Shown: positions 40,485 to 46,963 of the stretch, piece by piece
How positions within the stretch are numbered: position 1 is the first letter of the stretch
How the letters are laid out: every line of letters begins with the position of its first letter
Assembly: GCA_947457885.1 (NCBI GenBank)
Contig: CANGXU010000009.1
Span: 1-46,963, forward strand
Origin: Betaproteobacteria bacterium
GTDB lineage: Bacteria > Pseudomonadota > Gammaproteobacteria > Burkholderiales > CAIKXV01
Direction: 5' to 3'
DNA: 46,963 nt
Made by a program: the position numbers and the translations under genes
Notes under the pieces: model-generated
The model's input: only the letters and a program-made list of their open reading frames with translations
Database searches by the model: none
What the model was told of the DNA's origin: nothing

Positions 40485-41375
40485 ATGAATGCTCCTGCGC
40501 CCAGAGCGGTCCTGGAACTGCTCAAGCCGATCACCTGGTTCCCGCCGATGTGGGCGTTCGGCTGTGGTGCCGTGTCCTCGGGAATGCCCGCATCCGGCCA
40601 ATGGCTCACGATCGTCGCCGGCATCCTCCTGGCCGGTCCGCTGGTGTGCGCGACCAGCCAGGCGGTGAACGACTGGTTCGACCGTCATGTCGATGCGATC
40701 AACGAGCCGAACCGCCCGATTCCGTCCGGCCGCATCCCGGGCCAGTGGGGCCTGTACATCGCGATCGTCTGGACCCTGCTGTCGCTCCTGCTCGCCTGGT
40801 GGCTCGGCCCGCTGGTGCTCGCAGCCGCCTCGGTCGGGCTGGTGCTGGCATGGATGTACAGCGCACCGCCGTTCCGGCTGAAGCAGAACGGCTGGTGGGG
40901 CAACAGCGCGGTTGCGTTGAGCTACGAAGGCCTGCCGTGGATCACCGGGGCTGCCGTGATGCTGGCCGGCGCCACGCCCGACCTGCGGATCTTCGTGCTG
41001 GCCGCGCTCTACAGCTTCGGCGCGCACGGCATCATGACCCTGAACGACTTCAAGTCGGTCGAGGGCGACCGCCAGATGAAACTCGGCTCGCTGCCGGTGC
41101 GCCTCGGGCCGGAACGCGCAGCGCGCCTCGCCTGCGTGGTGATGGCCCTGCCGCAGTTGATCGTCGTCGCACTGCTGTTCTCCGGCTGGGGCAGGACGTA
41201 CCACGCAGTGATCGTGTCGGTCTTCCTGGCGGTGCAACTCGCACTGATGGTCCGCCTGCTGAAGAATCCGCGCAAACTGGCACCCTGGTACAACGCGACC
41301 GGGGTCAGCCTCTATGTCCTGGGCATGCTGGTCAGCGCGTTTGCGCTGCGCCACGGGCTGCCCGATCCCGCATGA
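40485..41375 (+). CDS. bchG: Bacteriochlorophyll synthase (prenyltransferase)
   Basis: The ATG at 40485 gives 296 residues with eight or nine membrane helices of the UbiA family. The Asp-rich motif is NDWFDRHVDAINEPNRPIPSG (62-82), and the BchG landmark LKPITWFPPMWAFGCGAVSSG is near the N-terminus. It esterifies bacteriochlorophyllide a with geranylgeranyl (or phytyl) diphosphate. A TTG at 40449 would extend it by 12 residues through the hairpin. Its stop overlaps the next start (ATGA). Confidence 0.96.
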   Translation: MNAPAPRAVLELLKPITWFPPMWAFGCGAVSSGMPASGQWLTIVAGILLAGPLVCATSQAVNDWFDRHVDAINEPNRPIPSGRIPGQWGLYIAIVWTLLSLLLAWWLGPLVLAAASVGLVLAWMYSAPPFRLKQNGWWGNSAVALSYEGLPWITGAAVMLAGATPDLRIFVLAALYSFGAHGIMTLNDFKSVEGDRQMKLGSLPVRLGPERAARLACVVMALPQLIVVALLFSGWGRTYHAVIVSVFLAVQLALMVRLLKNPRKLAPWYNATGVSLYVLGMLVSAFALRHGLPDPA

Positions 41376-42775
41376 ACGCGACCGCAGGCAACGGACTCGG
41401 CTGGCTGGGCATCGTCCGGCTCGGGCTGGTACAGACCGCACTGGGTGCGATCGTCGTGCTCACCACGTCGACCATGAACCGGGTGATGGTGGTCGAACTC
41501 GCACTGCCGGCGATGCTGCCCGGGGCGCTGGTCGCGATGCACTATGCCGTGCAGCTGCTGCGTCCGCGCCTGGGCTATGGCTCCGACGTAGGCGGCCAGC
41601 GTACGCCGTGGATCATCGGCGGCATGGCCCTGCTCGCGCTGGGCGGCATCAGCGCATCGATGGCCACCGCACTGATGGCCACGCATCTGGGCATGGGTGT
41701 CGCGCTGGCGGTGGTGTCCTTCCTGATGATCGGCGTCGGCGTCGGCGCGGCCGGCACCTCGCTGCTGACGCTGCTCGCCAAGCAGGTGGCACCGGAACGG
41801 CGCGGTGCCGCGGCCACCATCGTCTGGATGATGATGATCGTCGGCTTCATCATCACCGCCGCCACCGTTGGCCACTTCCTAGACCCGTTCACGACGATGC
41901 GGCTGGTCGCGATCACCAGTTGCGTAGCGGCGATCGCCTTCCTGCTGACGCTCGTCGCGGTACGCGGCATAGAGTCCCGCCCCGGCGCGGTCGCAGCGGG
42001 CAGCGCGACGGCGGCGGGAGGCAACGTGCAGACGCCGCAGGCTTTCCGGGCAGCGCTGGCCGACGTATGGGCCGACACCCGGGCGCGCCGATTCACGGTG
42101 TTCGTGTTCATCTCGATGCTCGCCTTCAGCGCGCAGGACCTGATCCTCGAGCCCTTCGCCGGCCTGGTGTTCGGCTACACGGTGGGCGAGTCGACGAAGC
42201 TCGCTGGCGTACAGAACGGCGGCGTGCTGCTCGGCATGATGCTGGTCGCGGTCGCCACCACCCTGGGCAAGCGCAGCCGCCGCTTCGGTTCGCTCGCGGC
42301 GTGGACGGTCGGTGGCTGCATCAGCTCGGCCGTCGCGCTCGCGCTGCTGGTAGTCGCAGGCCATGTCGGCGGCGAGTGGCCTCTGAAGCCCACGGTGTTC
42401 TTCCTCGGCGCCAGCAACGGCGCCTTCGCGGTAGCCGCGATCGGCTCGATGATGGCGCTGGCTGGCGAGGGTCCGCCGTCGCGCGAAGGTATCCGCATGG
42501 GACTGTGGGGTGCCTCGCAGGCGATCGCGTTCGGGGCAGGCGGCTTCGTCGGGGCCATGCTCTGCGACCTGATCCGGGCCTCGACCGGATCGGTGGTGAC
42601 TGGCTACACGACGGTGTTCGCGATCGAGGCCGTGCTGTTCATCGCGGCAGCCGTGCTCGCGGCACGCATCGGCATGACGGCCAGCGCCGCTTCGACTGCA
42701 GTACCTGCGCAGCAGTCCCAGGGGTTCGAGGGCGGACTTGCGCGCGCATTGAAACCCGGACTGAACGGTCGATGA
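41372..42775 (+). CDS. PucC-family MFS protein between bchG and bchP
   Basis: The ATG at 41372 overlaps the bchG stop and gives 467 residues with about twelve membrane helices. Family segments are LGAIVVLTTSTMNRVMVVELALPAMLPG, RPRLGYGSDVGGQRTPWIIGG and SAQDLILEPFAGLVFGYTVGESTKLAGVQNGG. The gene order bchG-this-bchP matches the ORF428/Bch2 homologue of Rhodobacter, thought to handle bacteriochlorophyll or its precursors. It is a paralogue of lhaA (26981). The C-terminal ~30 residues are variable. Confidence 0.92.
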   Translation: MNATAGNGLGWLGIVRLGLVQTALGAIVVLTTSTMNRVMVVELALPAMLPGALVAMHYAVQLLRPRLGYGSDVGGQRTPWIIGGMALLALGGISASMATALMATHLGMGVALAVVSFLMIGVGVGAAGTSLLTLLAKQVAPERRGAAATIVWMMMIVGFIITAATVGHFLDPFTTMRLVAITSCVAAIAFLLTLVAVRGIESRPGAVAAGSATAAGGNVQTPQAFRAALADVWADTRARRFTVFVFISMLAFSAQDLILEPFAGLVFGYTVGESTKLAGVQNGGVLLGMMLVAVATTLGKRSRRFGSLAAWTVGGCISSAVALALLVVAGHVGGEWPLKPTVFFLGASNGAFAVAAIGSMMALAGEGPPSREGIRMGLWGASQAIAFGAGGFVGAMLCDLIRASTGSVVTGYTTVFAIEAVLFIAAAVLAARIGMTASAASTAVPAQQSQGFEGGLARALKPGLNGR

Positions 42776-42836
42776 ACCGTGCGTCCGCCAGCTGTTTTCT
42801 CAACGATCGACTGACGATCCCGAGGGGAGTTTCAAG

Positions 42837-44114
42837 ATGATTGGCTCGCATGAGACGGCATCCAGGGCAGCGCGCGTCGCGTCTGCAACAGCCTGGGCAG
42901 TGGCACCGCAGCAGGCGGAATACGATGTGGTCGTGGTCGGTGGCGGGCCATCGGGCGCGACCGCGGCAGCCGACCTCGCGCGCAAGGGCCGTTCGGTACT
43001 GTTGATCGACCGCGCTGGTCGTATCAAGCCGTGCGGCGGCGCGATCCCCCCGGCGCTGATCCGCGAGTTCGAGATCCCGGACTCGCTGCTGGTTGCCCAC
43101 GTCACATCGGCACGCATGGTGTCGCCGAGCAACCAGGAAGTCGACATGCCGATCGAGGATGGTTTCGTCGGCATGGTCGACCGGGATGTCTTCGATGAAT
43201 GGCTGCGCGAGCGCGCCCGCGCCTGCGGTGTAGAGCGCGTGACCGGCACGTTCGACCGCATCGACCGTGGCACCGATGGCATCGCGGTCGTGCACTTCCG
43301 TACCAAGGGCGATGACAGCAACGCGCCGACGCATGCAGTGCGCGCACGCGCCGTCATCGGCGCCGACGGCGCACAGTCGGTGGTCGCGCGCACCGCCCTG
43401 CCGGACGTGGCACCGGCACCGTACGTCTATGCGTACCACGAGATCGTCCGTTCGCCAGTCGGAGCGGATGCAGCGGCGGCGCCAAAGTTCGACCCAGCGC
43501 GCTGCGACGTCTACTACCAGGGCAAGCTGTCCCCGGACTTCTACGGCTGGGTATTCCCGCACGGTGACACCACCAGCGTCGGCACCGGTACCGCCCTGCG
43601 CGGCTTCTCGCTGCGCAACGCAACCAGCGCGCTGCGCGACGCGGCGGGCCTCGGTGGCGCGATGGTCGTGCGCCGCGAAGGCGCACCGATACCGATGAAG
43701 CCGATGAAACGCTGGGACAACCAGCGCGACGTGGTGCTTGCAGGCGATGCCGCCGGCGTGGTCGCACCCGCTTCCGGCGAAGGCATCTACTACGCGATGG
43801 TCGGCGGCCGCTTCGCCGCCGATGCCGTACAGGCCTTCCTCGAGACCGGCCGCGCATCCGAACTGGCTGGTGCACGCAGGCGGTTCATGAAGGCCCACGG
43901 CAAGGTGTTCTGGGTGCTCGGCATCATGCAGAAGTTCTGGTACAGCTCCGATCGCCGGCGCGAGCGCTTCGTGTCGATCTGCCGCGACAAGGACGTGCAG
44001 AAGCTGACGTGGGAGTCGTACATGAACAAGAAGCTCACGCGCAAGAAGCCGATGGCGCATGTACGCATCTTCTTCAAGGACCTGGCGCACCTGCTGGGGC
44101 TGGTGCGCGCCTGA
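42837..44114 (+). CDS. bchP: Geranylgeranyl reductase
   Basis: The ATG at 42837 has GAGGGGAG 7 bases upstream and gives 425 residues. FAD binds at VVVVGGGPSGATAAADLARKG (GGGPSGA at 35-41). GRIKPCGGAIPPALI and LAGDAAGVVAPASGEGIYYAMVGGR are typical of geranylgeranyl reductases. It reduces three double bonds in the bacteriochlorophyll tail to phytyl. The first 28 residues precede the FAD fold and look unconserved. It follows the PucC-family gene by 61 bases. Confidence 0.96.
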   Translation: MIGSHETASRAARVASATAWAVAPQQAEYDVVVVGGGPSGATAAADLARKGRSVLLIDRAGRIKPCGGAIPPALIREFEIPDSLLVAHVTSARMVSPSNQEVDMPIEDGFVGMVDRDVFDEWLRERARACGVERVTGTFDRIDRGTDGIAVVHFRTKGDDSNAPTHAVRARAVIGADGAQSVVARTALPDVAPAPYVYAYHEIVRSPVGADAAAAPKFDPARCDVYYQGKLSPDFYGWVFPHGDTTSVGTGTALRGFSLRNATSALRDAAGLGGAMVVRREGAPIPMKPMKRWDNQRDVVLAGDAAGVVAPASGEGIYYAMVGGRFAADAVQAFLETGRASELAGARRRFMKAHGKVFWVLGIMQKFWYSSDRRRERFVSICRDKDVQKLTWESYMNKKLTRKKPMAHVRIFFKDLAHLLGLVRA

Positions 44115-44407
44115 GCACCGGTATCGGCTGGCTCGACCGCTGGATCACCAGCGGCGGCGCTATCGACTGGATCCTCGGGGCGATGGTGCTCGAGGTTGCA
44201 GTCCTCCTTGCTTACCGCTCGTACACCGGGCGCGGCCTGCCAGCCACGCAGGTGTTCACCGCAGTCGGCGCCGGCGCCGGTTTGTTCCTGGCGCTGCGCT
44301 TCGCGCTGGCCGATCCGTCCCAGACCGGGCCGATCGCGCTGTTCCTGATGGTCGCGCTGGTCGCCCATCTGGTCGACCTGCGCGCGCGCTGGAGCAGACG
44401 GCCGTGA
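44111..44407 (+). CDS. Small membrane protein downstream of bchP, function unknown
   Basis: About 98 residues with three hydrophobic segments: IDWILGAMVLEVAVLLAYRSY, TQVFTAVGAGAGLFLALRFAL and GPIALFLMVALVAHLVDL. A basic C-terminus (RARWSRRP) follows. The frame is open back to a GTG at 44009 within bchP. No ATG or GTG with a ribosome-binding site lies at the start of the membrane part, and the CTG at 44111 overlapping the bchP stop is used here as the latest sensible start. I do not recognise a family. Position suggests translation coupled to bchP and a membrane role near pigment synthesis. Confidence 0.5.
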   Translation: MSTGIGWLDRWITSGGAIDWILGAMVLEVAVLLAYRSYTGRGLPATQVFTAVGAGAGLFLALRFALADPSQTGPIALFLMVALVAHLVDLRARWSRRP

Positions 44408-44452
44408 ACAGGGTCGCTGCCGCCCGGCAGCTGCTGACCGGGGCGCGACGCG

Positions 44453-45253
44453 TCAATCGAAACCGTAGCTGAACATCATCTTCAGGGCCAGCCCGGTCAG
44501 CAGGACCGCGAACATCCGGCGCAGTACCGCCACCGGCAGACGGTGCATCAGGCGTGCGCCGATCGGGGCGAAGACCATGCTGGCCGCCACCAGCGCCGCC
44601 AGCGCGGGCAGGTAGACGAACCCCAGCGAGCCCGCGGGCAATCCCTGGACCGGCCATCCACTGATCACGTAACCGATCGTGCCGAAGACCGCGACTGGCC
44701 AGCCGATCGCCGCGCCGGTACCGATAGCGGCGCGGACAGCCACGCCGCAGTAGATCATGAAGGGCACGGTCAGGAAGGCACCACCCGCCGACATCAGTCC
44801 GCAGACGATGCCGATGCCGAACATCCAGAGCGTGAGCCAGCCAGTACCCGGCAGGGTGCGCGCGGCCTGCGGCCTGGTGCTGCGCAGCAACTGGGCAGCC
44901 CCGACGACGGCGATCACGCCATACGCGATGGCCAGCGTACGCTGGCTGAACCAGCCGCTCGCCGCACTGGCAGCGAACGAACCGAGCAGGATGCCGGGGA
45001 CCATGCGCCTGGCCACCGGCCAGTCGACCGAGCCCAGCCGGTGATGTTCACGCACGCTGGCAAATGAAGTGAATACCATCGACGCCATCCCGGTGCCCAG
45101 GGCGAGGTGCACGATATAGCCGGGTGCCAGCGACTGCGCCGAGAACAGCGCCGACAGGATCGGCACCAGCGTCATGCCGCCCCCGAGCCCGAGCAGGCCG
45201 GCGAGCAGCCCGACCAGCGCACCGGAGAGCAGGTAGGCGGCGATCCAGATCAT
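44453..45253 (-). CDS. TauE/SafE family membrane permease
   Basis: The ATG at 45253 gives 266 residues with eight hydrophobic helices in two homologous halves. The first half has LSGALVGLLAGLLGLGGGMTLVPIL and the second GIGIVCGLMSAGGAFLTVPFM, the paired glycine-rich signatures of the family. Members export sulfite, sulfoacetate or other small organic anions; the substrate is unknown. The start overlaps the tsaC stop (ATGA). It converges with the bchP-side genes, leaving 45 bases between the stops. Confidence 0.93.
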   Translation of the reverse strand: MIWIAAYLLSGALVGLLAGLLGLGGGMTLVPILSALFSAQSLAPGYIVHLALGTGMASMVFTSFASVREHHRLGSVDWPVARRMVPGILLGSFAASAASGWFSQRTLAIAYGVIAVVGAAQLLRSTRPQAARTLPGTGWLTLWMFGIGIVCGLMSAGGAFLTVPFMIYCGVAVRAAIGTGAAIGWPVAVFGTIGYVISGWPVQGLPAGSLGFVYLPALAALVAASMVFAPIGARLMHRLPVAVLRRMFAVLLTGLALKMMFSYGFD

Positions 45254-46293
45254 CGCCGACGGCCGGTGGCAGGGACGGACGCGGCATGTGCACCGGCAGG
45301 GCGGTCGGCGGCGGCTCGCAGCAGGCGATCGTGCACCGCGCTCCACTGGACGTCCAGGGGTGGCTGCTCGACCACGATCACATCGGTACCGGCTGCATCG
45401 AGTGCGCGCAGCACGGCATAGAGATCGTGCGCATAGGCCGCCGCGTCGGCTGGCGCACGGTTCCAGCGGGGAGCGCCGGACGCGGCATCGAACAACGGTT
45501 CACCCGCGGTGCGCGCCAGCACCGCGACCGACTTGCCATCGCCGTGCAGAAAGCGTGCGACCTCGACGACCAGGTCGGGCTCCACCAGCATCACCTGCGC
45601 CCGCGGCGCGTAGTGCGAGGCGAGCGTACCCGACGCACGCGGCGACCCTGCATCGGGTGCGGCCAGCGGCCCGCCCAGCGCATCGGCAAGCGCATCGACG
45701 CCGATCGCGCCCGGCCGCAGCAGTACCGCACGCCCGCCGGATACATCGACGATCGTCGATTCGATGCCGACATCGCTGTCACCACCGTCGATCACCATGC
45801 GCACTGCGTCGCCGAACTCGTCGACCACGTGCGCCGCCCGGGTTGCGCTCAGCCTGCCGAAGCGATTGGCGGACGGCGCGGCAATGGCACCGCTGCCCAC
45901 TCGCGTGAACGCCTGCAGCAGCGCGAGTGCGACCGGATGCGAAGGCACGCGCAGGCCGATGGTGTCCTGGCCGCCGGTCACGACCGTGTTCACATGCGGT
46001 GCACGGCGCAGGATCAGCGTCAGCGGACCGGGCCAGAAGCATTCGGCGAGGCGCCGCGCGAGGGGCGGCATCTCGGCGGCCCAGGCCGCTGCCGCGTCGG
46101 CCGAGGCCAGGTGCACGATCAGTGGATGGTCGGCGGGCCGCTGCTTGAGCGCGAACACGCGGCCGACGGCCTGCGGATCGGCTGCGTCCGCGCCGAGGCC
46201 GTAGACTGTCTCGGTGGGGAAGGCGACCACCTCGCCCGCGGCCAGCGCAAGGGCGGCCTGTTCGAGCGCCTCGGGCGTGGCCGGGACGATCAT
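45250..46293 (-). CDS. tsaC: L-threonylcarbamoyladenylate synthase, long (Sua5) form
   Basis: The 347-residue protein has the YrdC domain in residues ~1-205 with KQRPADHPLIVHL and SANRFGRLSATRAAHV. A linker and the Sua5 C-terminal domain (ARFLHGDGKSVAVLA) follow. It makes threonylcarbamoyl-AMP for the t6A37 modification of tRNAs reading ANN codons. The long form is usual in many betaproteobacteria. The ATG follows directly on the purC stop with no spacer. Confidence 0.94.
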   Translation of the reverse strand: MIVPATPEALEQAALALAAGEVVAFPTETVYGLGADAADPQAVGRVFALKQRPADHPLIVHLASADAAAAWAAEMPPLARRLAECFWPGPLTLILRRAPHVNTVVTGGQDTIGLRVPSHPVALALLQAFTRVGSGAIAAPSANRFGRLSATRAAHVVDEFGDAVRMVIDGGDSDVGIESTIVDVSGGRAVLLRPGAIGVDALADALGGPLAAPDAGSPRASGTLASHYAPRAQVMLVEPDLVVEVARFLHGDGKSVAVLARTAGEPLFDAASGAPRWNRAPADAAAYAHDLYAVLRALDAAGTDVIVVEQPPLDVQWSAVHDRLLRAAADRPAGAHAASVPATGRRR

Positions 46294-46962
46294 CTAGCCC
46301 GCGAGCAGGCGCAGCGCCTCGCGATACTTCTCGGCCGTCTTCGCCAGGATGTCGGGCGGCAGCTTCGGTGCGGGCGGGCGCTTGTCCCAGTGGACGCTCT
46401 CGAGCCAGTCGCGCACGAACTGCTTGTCGAACGCGGGCGGGCTGATGCCGGTACGGTACTCGGCCACCGGCCAGAACCGCGACGAGTCCGGTGTCAGTGC
46501 CTCGTCGATCAGCCACAGGCCACCGTCGGCATCGGTACCGAACTCGAACTTGGTGTCGGCGATGATGATGCCGCGCGCCAGCGCATGCGCCGCAGCCTCG
46601 CGATACAGCGCCAGCGAGACTTCGCGCACCTTCGCCGCCATCGACGCGCCGATCGTACGCTCGACCTCGTCGAAGGTGATGTTCTCGTCGTGCTCGCCCT
46701 TGGGCGCCTTGCTGGCGGGGGTGAAGATCGGCTCGGGCAGCTTCTCGGCCTGGGCCAGCCCGGCCGGCAGCGTCACGCCGCAGATCGAACCCGTGGCCTG
46801 GTAGTCCTTCCAGCCAGACCCCGCGACATAGCCGCGCACCACCGCTTCGACCAGCAGCGGCGTGAGCCGGCGCACCACCATCGCGCGGCCGGCGACCTGG
46901 TCACGCTCGGACGGCGTGACAACAGACAGCGGATCGTCGGGAAGCAGGTGGTTGCGGATCAC
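46294..46962 (-). CDS. purC: SAICAR synthase, 5' end cut by window
   Basis: The frame is open to the window edge and gives about 222 C-terminal residues, roughly three quarters of the usual ~295. Family segments are [49 protein letters not shown] and [18 protein letters not shown]. It joins aspartate to CAIR with ATP in purine synthesis. The first in-frame GTG at the edge (46962) is internal to the protein, and the true start lies outside. Confidence 0.97.
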   Translation of the reverse strand: MIRNHLLPDDPLSVVTPSERDQVAGRAMVVRRLTPLLVEAVVRGYVAGSGWKDYQATGSICGVTLPAGLAQAEKLPEPIFTPASKAPKGEHDENITFDEVERTIGASMAAKVREVSLALYREAAAHALARGIIIADTKFEFGTDADGGLWLIDEALTPDSSRFWPVAEYRTGISPPAFDKQFVRDWLESVHWDKRPPAPKLPPDILAKTAEKYREALRLLAG

Positions 46963-46963
46963 C

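Overview
The window is high-GC proteobacterial DNA, most likely from a betaproteobacterium of the Burkholderiales type that carries out anoxygenic photosynthesis. Two things point there. Bug-type (TctC family) solute receptors lie at the left edge, and the hemC-hemD-hemX-hemY and accB-accC-prmA-DUF3426 gene orders are typical of that group. The middle holds a large photosynthesis gene cluster for bacteriochlorophyll a, a reaction centre and a carotenoid. The assignment is inferred from gene content and order; no rRNA or other marker lies in the window. I saw no tRNA, rRNA, CRISPR array or insertion sequence.

Layout. (1) 1-5255: the end of one Bug receptor and a complete second one, a phosphoketolase on the minus strand, and a small ribbon-helix-helix-like gene divergent from yaeQ. 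(2) 5268-13603, minus strand: a tight housekeeping run read as epimerase-like gene, cutA, tlpA, aroQ, accB, accC, prmA, DUF3426 gene and an ABC exporter. (3) 13630-14667, plus strand: a ferredoxin-plus-flavin reductase. (4) 14684-37593, minus strand: about 23 kb of nearly gapless genes read as bchF-bchN-bchB-bchH-bchL-bchM-lhaA-puhA-puhB-puhC-acsF-puhE-crtI-crtB, then hemC-hemD-hemX-hemY, ending in a degenerate Fic-fold gene. (5) 38002-44407, plus strand: aerR-ppsR, then bchG, a PucC-family transporter gene, bchP and a small membrane protein. (6) 44453-46962, minus strand: purC (cut by the window end), tsaC and a TauE/SafE permease.

How it fits together. HemC and HemD make the uroporphyrinogen III that feeds heme and bacteriochlorophyll. 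BchH (with BchI and BchD encoded elsewhere), BchM, AcsF, BchL/BchN/BchB, BchF, BchG and BchP cover much of the branch from protoporphyrin IX to phytylated bacteriochlorophyll a. PuhA, PuhB, PuhC, PuhE and LhaA build the reaction centre and LH1, and CrtB and CrtI begin carotenoid synthesis. AerR and PpsR are the cobalamin-dependent antirepressor and the repressor of such clusters. Their gene pair and the bchF operon diverge from one region with mirrored TTGACA boxes on top of PpsR-like half-sites. pufBALM, bchXYZ, bchC, bchI/bchD, crtE and the later carotenoid genes are not in the window.

The points most worth a second look are: a Fic-fold protein that has lost both its catalytic and its inhibitory motif at the end of the hem run; the symmetric bchF/aerR control region; a perfect 9-bp hairpin ending on the base before the bchG start codon beside a PpsR-like site; a perfect 8-bp inverted repeat next to the bchL ribosome-binding site; and a PpsR without the first cysteine of the known redox pair.
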